DNA from: Microlunatus lacustris | Lineage (GTDB): Bacteria > Actinomycetota > Actinomycetes > Propionibacteriales > Propionibacteriaceae | Assembly (NCBI GenBank): GCA_039527025.1 | Contig: BAAAJN010000004.1 | Span: forward strand, 186,001 to 250,000 | Length of the DNA: 64,000 nt | Direction of reading: 5' to 3' | Part shown: one piece after another, positions 8,921 to 18,108 of the stretch | Numbering within the stretch: position 1 is the first letter of the stretch | How the letters are laid out: the number at the start of each line of letters is the position of its first letter | Translations under genes and position numbers: made by a program | Notes under the pieces: generated by a model | Told to the model about the DNA's origin: nothing | The model's database searches: none | What the model saw: the letters and a program-made list of their open reading frames with translations, nothing else

Positions 8921-10524
8921 GGAGGGAGTTTACCCAGGGCGCCCGGTGCGGAGTGGACCACGCGACCCGCCACCAGCGTGGCGGCGCAGCTGGGCAGCGG
9001 GTCGTCCGGGTGCAGCCGGGGCAGCCCCGACGCCGCGTCGACCAGCTCGGCGGGCACGTCCCAGATTGCCAGGTCGGCCGGCCGGCCGACGGCGAGGACG
9101 CCGGACGTGTCGTCCCGCGCCGCCCGGTGGGCGCCACGGGTGGCGGCGTCGAAGGCGACGGCGAGCGGCAGCCGCTGGTCGGGCCGGACGTGCTGCACGG
9201 CCGCCCGCACCGTCGCCCACCCGGCCAGCGGGGTGACCGGCGCGTCGGTGCCCAGGGCCAGCGCGACGCCGGCCCGGTGCAGGTCGCCGAACGGGTTCAT
9301 GGTGCCGGCGCGACGGCCCAGCCGCTGCTCGTACAGCTCCCCCGGCCCACCCCAGGCGGCGTCGAACCCAGGCTGGACGCTGGCCACCACCCCGAGGTCG
9401 GCCAGCGTGGCCAGGTCCTGCGCCGCCACCATCTCGACGTGCTCCAACCGGTGGCGGGCGGCGCGGACGGCGTCGGCGCCGAGGACCTCCGCGGCCCGCC
9501 GCAGGCCCTGGACCGCGGCGGCGACCGCGTCGTCCCCGATGCAGTGGAAGCCCGCCTGCACCCCGGCCCGGGTGCAGGCCAGCAGGTGCGCCGCGATCTG
9601 GTCGTCGTCGAGGTAGCGGACCCCGCGCGAGTCCGCGTCGGCGTAGGGCGCGAGCAGGGCCGCGGTGTGCGAGCCGATCGCCCCGTCGATGCAGAGGTCG
9701 CCGGCCAGCCCCGCAGCGCCGACGGAGCGGGCCGCGGCCAGGGACTCGTCGTCGGCCAGCGCCCCCCAGTAGGTGACGGCGCGGACGCCGAGGGTGACGG
9801 CCTCCTCGGCCACCCGCACCAGGTCGGCCAGCGGGCCGAGGTGCGTCCCGCCGAGCTCGTGGACTGCGGCGACCCCCTGCGCGGCGGCCCCGGTCAGGGC
9901 CGTCCGCACGGCGGCCCGGCGCTCGGCGTCGGTGAACAGCTGACCCATGGCGCCCCGGCACGCGTGGTGCGCGTCCTGGGTCAGCCAGCCCTCCGGGGTG
10001 GATCCGGGCAGCTGGTCGAGGGCGGGCAGCCGGTCCAGCAGGCTGCTGGAGACCAGTGCGGAGTGCACGTCGACCCGCGCGAGGTACACCGCGACGCCGG
10101 GGGCCGCCCGGTCCAGCTCGGCCCGGGTGGGCGGCACCGGCTCCGGCCAGCCCCGCTCGTCCCAGCCCTGACCGACGATCACCCGGATGCCCGGTCGGGC
10201 GCGGACGTGGGCCTCGACCCGGTCCAGCACGTCGGTCCGGCTGACGGCGTCGTGCAGGTCCAGCCCGTCGGCGACCTGGCCGACCTGCACGCAGTGCACG
10301 TGCGCGTCGACGAAGGCCGGGGTGACCGACCGCCCGGCCAGGTCGACCTCGAGCGCGCCGGAGCCGGCCGAGCGGGCGCCGTCGTCGGAGCCGACGAAGG
10401 ACACCCGGCCGGCCTCCAGCACCAGGGCGGTGGCGTCGGGCACGGCAGGGCTGACGACGCGGCCCCCGGTCAGGACCAGGGGGGCGACGGGTGCGGGAGC
10501 AGGCCGGGCGGGGCCGGGGTGCAC
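8905..10524 (-). CDS. YtcJ-like amidohydrolase family protein
   Basis: About 539 aa metal-dependent hydrolase of the amidohydrolase superfamily, close in layout to YtcJ/LAF3 proteins. Motifs: PAFVDAHVHC (metal-binding HxH), the long insertion INLSPhobic-like region ending IDGAIGSHTAALL, GFHCIGDDAV, HRLEHVEMV, and ALGTDAPVTPL (catalytic Asp). The substrate cannot be told from sequence. The start is taken as the GTG at 10524, two bases after the stop of the Lrp regulator. An upstream-extended reading to 11022 only runs through the regulator in another frame. Lrp control of this gene is an inference from adjacency. Confidence 0.85.
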   Translation of the reverse strand: MHPGPARPAPAPVAPLVLTGGRVVSPAVPDATALVLEAGRVSFVGSDDGARSAGSGALEVDLAGRSVTPAFVDAHVHCVQVGQVADGLDLHDAVSRTDVLDRVEAHVRARPGIRVIVGQGWDERGWPEPVPPTRAELDRAAPGVAVYLARVDVHSALVSSSLLDRLPALDQLPGSTPEGWLTQDAHHACRGAMGQLFTDAERRAAVRTALTGAAAQGVAAVHELGGTHLGPLADLVRVAEEAVTLGVRAVTYWGALADDESLAAARSVGAAGLAGDLCIDGAIGSHTAALLAPYADADSRGVRYLDDDQIAAHLLACTRAGVQAGFHCIGDDAVAAAVQGLRRAAEVLGADAVRAARHRLEHVEMVAAQDLATLADLGVVASVQPGFDAAWGGPGELYEQRLGRRAGTMNPFGDLHRAGVALALGTDAPVTPLAGWATVRAAVQHVRPDQRLPLAVAFDAATRGAHRAARDDTSGVLAVGRPADLAIWDVPAELVDAASGLPRLHPDDPLPSCAATLVAGRVVHSAPGALGKLPPCRRL

Positions 10525-10526
10525 GC

Positions 10527-10964
10527 TCAGATCTGCGGTCGGTCCTCGTACGGCACCGAGAGCACGGTGGTGGTGTGGGTGGAGACCTTGCCGTCGGCGC
10601 GGATCCGCGCCAGCAGGGACTCGAGGTGGCTCATGGTCGGCACCTGCACCTTGAGCAGGTAGCTCGGCTCGCCGGCCACCGAGTAGCAGGAGATGATCTC
10701 CTCGATGTGCTGCAGCCGCTCGGGGGCGTCGTCGGGCTGGCCGGGGTCGAAGGGCTTGATGGCCACGAACGCGGTGACCATCAGGCCCAGCTCGGCGGCG
10801 TCCAGCACCGCCCGGTAGCTCTTGATCACCCCGCGCTGCTCGAGGCGGCGGACCCGCTGCTGGGCTGCGGAGGTGGAGAGGCCGGTCTCGCGGCCGATGT
10901 CGGTGTAGGACATCCGGCCCTCCCGCGCCAGCAGCGCGAGGATGCGGCGGTCCAGCTTCTCCAT
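10527..10964 (-). CDS. Lrp/AsnC-family transcriptional regulator
   Basis: 145 aa. The N-terminal winged HTH covers residues about 4-60 (MSYTDIGRETGLSTSAAQQRVRRLEQRGVI), followed by an RAM ligand-binding domain, residues about 68-140 (VTAFVAIKPF, then YSVAGEPSYLLKVQV with the typical G-x-x-D/S-Y-x-L motif). It probably senses an amino acid or related metabolite. It is divergent from the exonuclease gene with only 26 bases between starts, so one regulator-bound region could affect both directions. It is the first gene of the reverse operon reaching to fxsA. Confidence 0.92.
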   Translation of the reverse strand: MEKLDRRILALLAREGRMSYTDIGRETGLSTSAAQQRVRRLEQRGVIKSYRAVLDAAELGLMVTAFVAIKPFDPGQPDDAPERLQHIEEIISCYSVAGEPSYLLKVQVPTMSHLESLLARIRADGKVSTHTTTVLSVPYEDRPQI

Positions 10965-10990
10965 GGCCGTATCGTGCCAGGATTGCCCGC

Positions 10991-11941
10991 GTGAGCACGC
11001 AGCGCCTGCTACTTCTGGACACGGCCTCGCTGTACTTCCGCGCCTTCTACGGGGTGCCCGACTCGCTCAAGACCCCGGACGGCCGGCCGGTGAACGCGGT
11101 TCGCGGCCTGCTGGACTTCATCGCCCACCTGGTGACGACCTACCGGCCCAGCCACCTGGTCTGCTGCTGGGACAACGACTGGCGACCGGAGTGGCGCGTC
11201 GACCTCATCCCGTCCTACAAGGCGCACCGGGTGGCCGGCGGTGGCGACACCGTCGTCGCCGAGATGGCCTCCACCATCCCCGGGGAGTCCGCGCCCGACG
11301 CCCTGGCCGCGCAGGTGCCGATGATCCTCGAGGTGCTCGCCGCGCTGGGCCTGCCCGTGGTCGGGCTCGACCACTACGAGGCCGACGACGTCATCGGCAC
11401 CCTGGCCAGCACCGCCCCGATGCCCACCGACGTGGTGACCGGTGACCGCGACCTCTTCCAGCTGGTCGACGACGCGAAGCCGGTGCGGGTGCTCTACATC
11501 GCGCGCGGGGTCGGCAAGCACGAGGTCGTCGACGACGCCTGGATCCGCGCGAAGTACGGGGTCCCCGCCTCGGCCTACGTGGACTACGCCACCCTGCGCG
11601 GGGACGCGTCGGACGGGCTGCCCGGGGTGGCCGGGATCGGGGAGAAGACGGCCGCCTCCCTGCTGACGAGCTACGGCGACCTGCACGGCATCCTCGAGGC
11701 CTCCAGCCGCAAGGACAGCCCCGTCTCCGGCGGCGTCCGCTCCAAGCTCGGCGCGGCCATCGACTACCTGGCCGTCGCGCCCACCGTGGTCGCCGTCGCC
11801 CGGGACCTGGACCTGGGTGTCGGCTGGGACGACCTCACCCTGCCGTCGGCGCCCGCCCACCCCCGCACCTTCACCCGGCTGACCGAGGAGCTCGGGCTCA
11901 GCGGCAGCGCCGCGCGCGTGCTGGCCAGCCTCTTCCCGTGA
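10991..11941 (+). CDS. 5'-3' exonuclease (PolA N-terminal-like FEN domain)
   Basis: 316 aa stand-alone flap-endonuclease-type nuclease. N-terminal LLLLDTASLYFRAFYGVP carries the first metal Asp, WDNDWRPEWRVDLIPSYKAHR is the helical-arch entry, GLDHYEADDVIGTLA and VTGDRDLFQLV hold the acidic cluster, and GDASDGLPGVAGIGEKTAASLL is the H3TH DNA-binding motif. Stand-alone copies are common in actinobacteria beside PolA and may process RNA primers. The start is the GTG at 10991. Its TGA overlaps the GTG of pabBC. Confidence 0.92.
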   Translation: MSTQRLLLLDTASLYFRAFYGVPDSLKTPDGRPVNAVRGLLDFIAHLVTTYRPSHLVCCWDNDWRPEWRVDLIPSYKAHRVAGGGDTVVAEMASTIPGESAPDALAAQVPMILEVLAALGLPVVGLDHYEADDVIGTLASTAPMPTDVVTGDRDLFQLVDDAKPVRVLYIARGVGKHEVVDDAWIRAKYGVPASAYVDYATLRGDASDGLPGVAGIGEKTAASLLTSYGDLHGILEASSRKDSPVSGGVRSKLGAAIDYLAVAPTVVAVARDLDLGVGWDDLTLPSAPAHPRTFTRLTEELGLSGSAARVLASLFP

Positions 11942-14034
11942 GGGCTGGTCCTGCGCCGAGCACCGGTCCTGGCGACCCGAGCCGCTGGACGGCCGTCCCG
12001 GCCGCGGTCGCGCTGGAGGACGACTGCCCGCCTGGACGGCTGGTCGCCCGGCTCCGGACCGCCGACCGACCGGCGGTGCTCAGCGGGGACTGGTTCGGGG
12101 GCGGGGTGCTGGTGCTGCGACGGCCGCTGCTGGTCCGGGAGCCGGCTGAGGCCGCCGACGCCTACGACGACCTGGCCCGCGTCCCCGCCCTCGCCCCCGG
12201 CAGGGCTGGTGGCGGTGCCGAGGCCGACGAGGTGGTGGGCGGCGGCTGGGTGGCGTCGCTCGGCTTCAGCTCCGGCCGCACCGTGCTGGCCTTCTACGGG
12301 TCGCTGCTGCGCTGGCGGCCCGGGCGCGGCTGGACCTTCGAGACGCTCGGCCTGCCCGGCCAGGAGCACGCGGATGCCGCCGAGCTGCGCGGCTGGCGGG
12401 CGGAGCTGGCCGCTGCGGCCACCGCGACAGGACCGGAGCCCGACGAGCCCGGGCTCGGCCTGGTCAGCACGGTCGAGCCCCCCGCTGCCACCCGGGACCG
12501 GCACCTGGCGGCCGTCGAGGAGGCGGTCGGCCGGATCCGGCGCGGTGACTTCTACCAGGTCAACCTCTGCACGCGGGCGCGCGGCCGCTCTGCCGGTGAG
12601 CCGGCCCGGCTGTTCGCCCGGGTCGTCGAGCGCCTGCAGCCCGACCGGGCGGCCCTGGTCACCGGGCCGGGCGGCCGGTCGCTCGCGGGCTTCAGCCCGG
12701 AGGTGTTCTGGACCTTGCACGAGCGCCGGGTGACCAGCTCGCCGATCAAGGGCACCGCCCCGCGCACCCCCGGCGAGACCGACTCCCCCGCCCTCCGGGC
12801 CTCGGCCAAGGACGCGGCGGAGAACGTGATGATCGTCGACCTGGTGCGGCACGACCTGGCCCAGGTCAGCGTCCCGGGCAGCGTCACGGTCCCCGAGCTG
12901 CTCGCCCTGCGCCCCCACCCCGGGGTCTGGCACCTGGTCTCCACCGTGACATCCCGGCTGGCGGACGGGGCCGACGTCGCCGACCTGCTCCGGGCCACCT
13001 TCCCCCCCGGTTCGGTGACCGGGGCGCCCAAGGCGGCCGCACTCAGCGCCCTGCCCGCCCTGGAACCGGTGCCGCGCGGGTCGCACACCGGGGCCGTCGG
13101 CCTGGTCAGCCCCACCGCCGGTGCTGAGCTGGCCGTGACCATCCGCTCCTTCGAGCTGGCGGACGGGCAGCTGGAGCTCGGCGTCGGCGGCGGCATCACC
13201 ACCGACTCGGTGCCCGTCCTGGAGTGGTACGAGTGCTGGCACAAGGCAGCACCCCTGGTCGAGGCCGCCGGCGGCCGGCTGGACCCGGCCCTGCGGCGCG
13301 CGGCGCAGCCGCCGACCGCCGAGCAGCGCGCCGCCGGCGTCTTCGAGTCGGTGCTCGCCGTGCACGGCCGGCCGCTGCGGCTGGCCGCACACCTCGCGCG
13401 GCTCGACCTGTCCAGCCGGGAGCTGTACGGACACGGCCTGCCCACCGACCTGCCCAGCCGGGTCCGGCGGGCTCTGGCTCACGTGGAGGTCGAGCCCCGG
13501 GTCGCCGTCCGCGTCGTCGTGAGCCCGGCGAGCGGCGCCGGGTCCCAGGGTCCACCTGAGGTCGAGGTCGGCGTGCGGGTCCTGGGTCCACGCCTGCAGT
13601 CCTGCTCGTTGCGGCAGGCCACCCGCCCCGAGGTGTCCTGGCGGCACAAGTGGACCGAGCGCAGCGCGCTCACCGCTGCGGAGGCTGTCGTCGCGCCGGC
13701 GCTGCCCTACTTCGTCGGCGACCAGGACGCCGGGGTGACGGAGTCCTCCCGGGGCAACCTCTTCGTCTGCGGCGCCGACGGGGTCTGGCGCACGCCTCCA
13801 CTGGACGAGCAGCTGCTGCCCGGGGTCACCCGGCGGGAAGTGCTCGACCTGCTGGCCGAGCTGGGCGTCCCGGTCCGGATCGAGCGGGTCACCCCCGCCG
13901 CGCTGCGGTCAGCCCGGGCCGTGGTCTGGACCAGCAGCCTGAGCGGCGTGGTGGCCGTCGCCGCGGTCGACGACCAGCTGCTGCCCGCGCCGCCCCCGCT
14001 GGTGGCTGTGCTCAACCAGCGGCTCGGCCTCTGA
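11938..14034 (+). CDS. bifunctional aminodeoxychorismate synthase I / aminodeoxychorismate lyase (PabB-PabC fusion)
   Basis: 698 aa. Residues about 15-440 are the chorismate-binding PabB part (VTSSPIKGTAPRTPGETD, KDAAENVMIVDLVRHDLAQV, FPPGSVTGAPKAAAL). Residues about 460-690 are a PabC-type fold-IV PLP enzyme (AGVFESVLAVHGRPLRLAAH, the Schiff-base Lys in SWRHKWTERS, ESSRGNLFV, LLPGVTRREVL). The fusion would convert chorismate plus glutamine-derived ammonia to p-aminobenzoate for folate. No PabA glutaminase is seen nearby. The GTG start overlaps the exonuclease stop by 4 bases. Confidence 0.9.
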   Translation: MRAGPAPSTGPGDPSRWTAVPAAVALEDDCPPGRLVARLRTADRPAVLSGDWFGGGVLVLRRPLLVREPAEAADAYDDLARVPALAPGRAGGGAEADEVVGGGWVASLGFSSGRTVLAFYGSLLRWRPGRGWTFETLGLPGQEHADAAELRGWRAELAAAATATGPEPDEPGLGLVSTVEPPAATRDRHLAAVEEAVGRIRRGDFYQVNLCTRARGRSAGEPARLFARVVERLQPDRAALVTGPGGRSLAGFSPEVFWTLHERRVTSSPIKGTAPRTPGETDSPALRASAKDAAENVMIVDLVRHDLAQVSVPGSVTVPELLALRPHPGVWHLVSTVTSRLADGADVADLLRATFPPGSVTGAPKAAALSALPALEPVPRGSHTGAVGLVSPTAGAELAVTIRSFELADGQLELGVGGGITTDSVPVLEWYECWHKAAPLVEAAGGRLDPALRRAAQPPTAEQRAAGVFESVLAVHGRPLRLAAHLARLDLSSRELYGHGLPTDLPSRVRRALAHVEVEPRVAVRVVVSPASGAGSQGPPEVEVGVRVLGPRLQSCSLRQATRPEVSWRHKWTERSALTAAEAVVAPALPYFVGDQDAGVTESSRGNLFVCGADGVWRTPPLDEQLLPGVTRREVLDLLAELGVPVRIERVTPAALRSARAVVWTSSLSGVVAVAAVDDQLLPAPPPLVAVLNQRLGL

Positions 14035-14116
14035 CCACGCCCGCGGGGCAGCCTCGTCGCCCGGGGAGCCCGTCGTGCTGTGGGAAGATGCCTCGACCCG
14101 ACGGACGGAGTGCACG

Positions 14117-14566
14117 ATGACCACGGTGCTGGTGCTGAACGGGCCCAATCTCAACCTGCTCGGCACCCGCGAGCCCGCGGTCTACGGCAGCGCCACCCTG
14201 GCGGAGGTGGAGGCCGGGTGCCGGGCGGTCGCGGCCGAGCTCGGTCTCGAGCTCGAGTTCCGGCAGACCAACCACGAGGGCGAGCTGGTCGACTGGCTGC
14301 AGGAGGCCGGCCGGCGCCAGGCGGACGGCGAGGTGGTCGGGGTGGTGCTCAACCCCGCTGCCTACAGCCACACCAGCGTCGCCCTCGCCGACGCGATCAG
14401 CGGGACCGGTCTGCGGCTCGTCGAGGTGCACCTGTCCAACGTCCACCGCCGCGAGTCCTTCCGCCAGCACTCCTACGTGTCCCCGGTCGCCGTCGGCGTC
14501 ATCGTCGGTCTGGGGCCGACGGGTTACCAGCTGGCCGTCCGGGCTCTGGCCGCCACCGGCGGATGA
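14117..14566 (+). CDS. aroQ: type II 3-dehydroquinate dehydratase AroQ
   Basis: 149 aa dodecameric-type dehydratase of the shikimate pathway. Motifs: VLNGPNLNLLGTREPAVYG (catalytic Tyr in the flexible loop), QTNHEGELVDWLQ, VLNPAAYSHTSVALADA (catalytic His) and EVHLSNVHRRESFRQHSY. The ATG at 14117, preceded by GGAG at 14107-14110, is preferred over an in-frame ATG at 14075 because the family begins with this residue. It sits downstream of pabBC, so two chorismate-linked genes are adjacent. Confidence 0.96.
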   Translation: MTTVLVLNGPNLNLLGTREPAVYGSATLAEVEAGCRAVAAELGLELEFRQTNHEGELVDWLQEAGRRQADGEVVGVVLNPAAYSHTSVALADAISGTGLRLVEVHLSNVHRRESFRQHSYVSPVAVGVIVGLGPTGYQLAVRALAATGG

Positions 14567-14588
14567 CGCGCCGACCGGCCTGGCGGGG

Positions 14589-15875
14589 GTGACCGCGGTC
14601 AAGACCATCCGCGGCGCCCAGGCCGCGGCCGTGAGCGGCTCGAGCCTGTACTCGGCCGCGGCCGCCTACGTCGTCCTGCTGGTGGCCGCCCACCGGCTGA
14701 CGCCAGCCGACTACGCCTCCTTCCTCGTCTTCTGGTCGGTCCTGTTCGGCGGGTTCGGCATCGTCAGCGGCCTGGCGGCCGAGGCCTCCCGGGCGGCCTA
14801 CGACGGCGACGCGCTGGACCGCAGCGCTGCGTCGACGCCCCTGCGGCGAGCCGGCATCCTGACCACCGGTCTGCTCTTCGGCGGCCTGGTGGCCCTGGCG
14901 CTCGGCGGTTCGGCGGCGGGCTGGGGACCGCTCGTGCTCGGCGGTCACTGGCTCCTCGCGCTGGTGGCAGCCGGGGCCTGCCTGCTCTACAGCGGGCACA
15001 TGACGCTGTGGGGCATCACCGCGGGACTGCAGCGGTGGCGCGCCTCGGTGGTGATCACGGTGGTGGAGGCCAGCGCGCGGCTGCTGGCCCTCGGGGCGGC
15101 GCTGGCCCTGGACGCCGGTCTGGCGGGGCTGGCGCTGGCCAGCGCCGCGCCGGCCGCGGCCTGGCTGCTCCTGCTGCTCGTACCGGCGGTCCGCCGGCAC
15201 GGGCGCCGTCGCAGCGACGTCCCGGTACCCGCGCAGCTCCGCCTCGACCTGAGCGCCGCCGCGGCCAGTGCCGCCAACGCGGCCCTCGTCGTCGGCTTCC
15301 CCGTGCTGGTGTCCCTCACCTCGCCCCGGGCCGATTTCCTGGCCTCGGCCGGCCTGCTGCTGGCGATCTCGCTGACCCGGGCGCCCCTGCTGGTCCCGTT
15401 GACCTCGCTGCAGGGGGTGGCCCTGACCCACTTCCTGCGGCACCGCGACCGCGGGCCGGCCGCCTTGGTGCCCATCGCCGCGCTGGTGCTGGCCGTGGCG
15501 GCCGGAGCCGCGGTCGCCGCCGGGCTGGTCGGTCCGGCCCTGTTCTCCTTCCTGCTCGACGGCCGCTACACCGTCAGCGGCGGCGTCCTGGCGGCCTTGA
15601 CCGCCTCCGCCGGGCTGCTCGCGCTGCTCACGCTCACCGGGGTCTGCTGCCTGGCTCTGCACGCGCACGCGTGGTACGCGTCGGGCTGGGCGGGGGCCAC
15701 GGCGGCCGCCGTCGCCGTGCTCCTGGTGCCGGGCGACCTCACGGTCCGCGTGGTCGTCGCCCTCGCCGCGGCGCCGGTGGTCGGGGTGGTGCTGCACCTG
15801 TTCGGGCTGCGGTCGGCCGTCCGGACCCCGCGCCACGGTCCCGCCGGCTCAGCCCAGCCGGCGGAGCACCCGTGA
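14589..15875 (+). CDS. polysaccharide flippase-like membrane protein (MOP superfamily)
   Basis: 428 aa with about 12 hydrophobic segments and short loops, starting RGAQAAAVSGSSLYSAAAAYVVLLVAA and HRLTPADYASFLVFWS, the N-terminal pattern of Wzx/MATE-like exporters. It is likely to move lipid-linked glycans across the membrane, given the glycosyltransferases that follow. Starts at GTG 14589, 22 bases after aroQ. Its 3' end overlaps the convergent glycosyltransferase gene by 27 bases. Exact substrate unknown. Confidence 0.7.
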   Translation: MTAVKTIRGAQAAAVSGSSLYSAAAAYVVLLVAAHRLTPADYASFLVFWSVLFGGFGIVSGLAAEASRAAYDGDALDRSAASTPLRRAGILTTGLLFGGLVALALGGSAAGWGPLVLGGHWLLALVAAGACLLYSGHMTLWGITAGLQRWRASVVITVVEASARLLALGAALALDAGLAGLALASAAPAAAWLLLLLVPAVRRHGRRRSDVPVPAQLRLDLSAAAASAANAALVVGFPVLVSLTSPRADFLASAGLLLAISLTRAPLLVPLTSLQGVALTHFLRHRDRGPAALVPIAALVLAVAAGAAVAAGLVGPALFSFLLDGRYTVSGGVLAALTASAGLLALLTLTGVCCLALHAHAWYASGWAGATAAAVAVLLVPGDLTVRVVVALAAAPVVGVVLHLFGLRSAVRTPRHGPAGSAQPAEHP

Positions 15876-16859
15876 CCAGTACCGTTCGAGAGCGCGGTTG
15901 AGCAGGCCCATGCCCGGAGGTGGGGCGACCATCGGGGGCTCGATGCGGGAGACCATCAGCCGGGCCAGCACGCCCGGACCTTCGGTGACGCAGGCCTGCA
16001 CCCGCCGGCGGCGGGCGCGGACGAGCCGCGCGTGCCGCAGCAGCCACCACCAGGCCCGCAGCTTCTGCCTCCCCCACCCCTGCAGGAGCGCGGCGGCCAG
16101 CAGCGGCAGCTCCACGAGCAGGAGCACGGGGAGCACCCGCCGCAGCAGCGGCGCAGGGTAGTCCCCCAGCACGGTGAGCCAGCGGTTGCGCTCGAGCAGG
16201 TACATCTTCCGGGGGTGGCGGGAGAACTCGTAGTGGTGGTCGGCCACCGCAGCCGGCTCGTAGCGGACGGTCAGGCCGGCGAGCCGGGCCCGCACGCACA
16301 GGTCGGTGTCCTCGTGGTAGGCGAAGTAGGCCTCGTCGAAGCCGCCGAGCTCGTCCCAGATCTCCCGCCGCAGCGAGCAGAGCCCGCCGGTCGCCACGGC
16401 CACCTCGCCGGGCACGCGGTGGTCGGCGGCGGGCTCGCCGCAGTGCCCCGCCCAGGTCACACCGAGGTAGTGCAACGGGTTCCCGGCCGAGTTCACCAGG
16501 TCCGGACGGTCGGCCAGCCGCAGGCAGCCGCCGACGACCCCGGTGCCTGCCGTCCGTGCCGCGTCCACCAGGACGTCGACCGCCCCGGGCCGCACCACGG
16601 CGTCGGAGTTCACGAAGACCAGCACCTCGCCGCGGGCGATGCCGGCGGCGGCCCGGCAGCCTCCCGTGAACCCCGCGTTCTCGCCCGTGCCCAGGCGGCG
16701 GACGGGTGCCCGCGTCAGCACCTCCGGCAAGTCCACCGCGATGCCGTTGTCGACCAGCAGGATCTCGTCGGCCGGCCCGGCGTCGGCGACCAGCGCCCGG
16801 AGGCAGTCGGCGAGGTGCGGTTCCGGCCCGAAGCCCAGCACCACGATGCTCGCGCGCAC
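15849..16859 (-). CDS. GT2 glycosyltransferase (rhamnosyltransferase-like)
   Basis: 336 aa. GT-A fold with ASIVVLGFGPEPHLADCL, ILLVDNGIAV, ENAGFTGGCRAA, LVFVNSDAVVRPGA (metal DxD equivalent NSD) and FAYHEDTDLCVRARLAG, all typical of the WbbL/rhamnosyltransferase branch. Residues about 225-265 are hydrophobic (LLRRVLPVLLLVELPLLAAALLQGW), suggesting membrane attachment. The GTG start is upstream-divergent to another GT2 gene. Sugar donor not predictable. Confidence 0.85.
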   Translation of the reverse strand: MRASIVVLGFGPEPHLADCLRALVADAGPADEILLVDNGIAVDLPEVLTRAPVRRLGTGENAGFTGGCRAAAGIARGEVLVFVNSDAVVRPGAVDVLVDAARTAGTGVVGGCLRLADRPDLVNSAGNPLHYLGVTWAGHCGEPAADHRVPGEVAVATGGLCSLRREIWDELGGFDEAYFAYHEDTDLCVRARLAGLTVRYEPAAVADHHYEFSRHPRKMYLLERNRWLTVLGDYPAPLLRRVLPVLLLVELPLLAAALLQGWGRQKLRAWWWLLRHARLVRARRRRVQACVTEGPGVLARLMVSRIEPPMVAPPPGMGLLNRALERYWSRVLRRLG

Positions 16860-16996
16860 GGCGTCCAGCTGGTCCTCGCCTCCGGTCGTGTGGCGGCACG
16901 CCGATTCCTGGCGTCCCGGGGTACTTTGGGCGTCGCCCTGGGCCTGGGAAGACTACCGGAGCCGGTGGCCGGGCGGCTCGCCCGTGAGGAAGTGAG

Positions 16997-17695
16997 GTGC
17001 CCGTGCACAACGACGACGTCTGGGTCGTGGTCCCAGCGTTCAACGAGGCGCCCGTGGTGCGCGGCGTCCTCCTCGGTCTGCGCGAGCACTTCCCGAACAT
17101 CGTGGCCGTCGACGACTGCAGCACCGACGCGACGGCCCGCGAGATCGCCGCCGCCGGCGTCCGCCTGGTCCGCCACCCGGTCAACATGGGGGCGGGTGGA
17201 GCCCTGCAGACCGGCGTCGACTTCGCCCTGCTGGACCCGGCGACCCGCTACGTGGTGATGTTCGACGCCGACGGTCAGCACCGCGCGGCCGACGCCGCGG
17301 CGATGGTCGAGCACCTCCGCGCCGGCGGGCACGACGTGCTGATCGGCTCGCGCTTCCTCGGGGGCGCCGTCGGCATGACCCGGTCCCGCAGGCAGCTGCT
17401 GCTGCTCGCCCGGTGGTTCGAACGGCTCTCGACCGGGGTCCGGCTGACCGACGCGCACAACGGGCTGCGCGTCTTCACCCGCGAGTTCGCCGAGGTCCTG
17501 CGCCTGCAGATGACGGACATGGCCTGGGCGACGGAGTTCTTGGAGCGGGCCGCCCGCAGCGGGCAACGCATCGGGGAGTTCCCGGTCACCGTGGAGTACA
17601 CCGACTACTCGCGCGGCAAGGGTCAGCACTCGTTGAACTCGATCAACATCGGTGTGGACCTGCTGCTGCACCGCATCCTGCGAGGACCCCACTGA
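16997..17695 (+). CDS. GT2 glycosyltransferase (polyprenyl-phosphate glycosyltransferase-like)
   Basis: 232 aa, DPM1/GtrB-like: VVVPAFNEAPVVRGVL, IVAVDDCSTDATA, NMGAGGALQTG, VMFDADGQH, DVLIGSRFLGG, LTDAHNGLRVFTRE. It lacks the C-terminal membrane helices of GtrB. Probably transfers a hexose to a polyprenyl phosphate. Start GTG 16997 (AGGAAG 4 bases upstream); a second in-frame GTG at 17003 has GAGG upstream and is an equal alternative. Its stop overlaps the ATG of the DUF2304 gene (TGATG), as in many loci where this pair travels together. Confidence 0.88.
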   Translation: MPVHNDDVWVVVPAFNEAPVVRGVLLGLREHFPNIVAVDDCSTDATAREIAAAGVRLVRHPVNMGAGGALQTGVDFALLDPATRYVVMFDADGQHRAADAAAMVEHLRAGGHDVLIGSRFLGGAVGMTRSRRQLLLLARWFERLSTGVRLTDAHNGLRVFTREFAEVLRLQMTDMAWATEFLERAARSGQRIGEFPVTVEYTDYSRGKGQHSLNSINIGVDLLLHRILRGPH

Positions 17696-18108
17696 TGCAG
17701 ACGATCAAGCCCCTCCTGATCCTCTCCTTCGTCCTGATCCTGGTGGTGGTCTTCCGCTACCGCTCCCGGGTGGGGATGCGGGCGGGCGCCCGGCTGCTGG
17801 CCGTCCTGCTCACCGTGGCCGCCGTCGTCGCCGTCGCGGACCCCGACATCCCGCAGGCCGTGGCCGAGCAGCTGGGGGTCGCGCGGGGCACCGACCTGGT
17901 GCTCTACAGCCTCGTCGTGGTCTTCGTGCTGACGTCGCTGGGCCTGTACTTCCGGCTGCGCCAGGTGGACGTCGCGCTTCAGCTGCTGGCCCGCCGGATG
18001 GCCCTCGCCGACGCCGTGCACCAGGGCGGACTGCCGGGCGCGAGCGCCCCCGGTGAGCTCCCCGGGCCGGTGGAGACACCGTCACCTCCCCGGTCCGACC
18101 CCGGGTGA
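17695..18108 (+). CDS. DUF2304 domain-containing membrane protein
   Basis: 137 aa. Three hydrophobic segments (about residues 5-22, 32-48, 70-88), then FRLRQVDVALQLLARRMAL, the DUF2304 signature, and a Pro-rich tail. The family sits next to GT2 polyprenyl-phosphate glycosyltransferases and is thought to assist them in the membrane, which matches this context. The start overlaps the GT2 stop by one base; the stop overlaps the next GTG by four, giving a three-gene coupled unit. Confidence 0.8.
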   Translation: MQTIKPLLILSFVLILVVVFRYRSRVGMRAGARLLAVLLTVAAVVAVADPDIPQAVAEQLGVARGTDLVLYSLVVVFVLTSLGLYFRLRQVDVALQLLARRMALADAVHQGGLPGASAPGELPGPVETPSPPRSDPG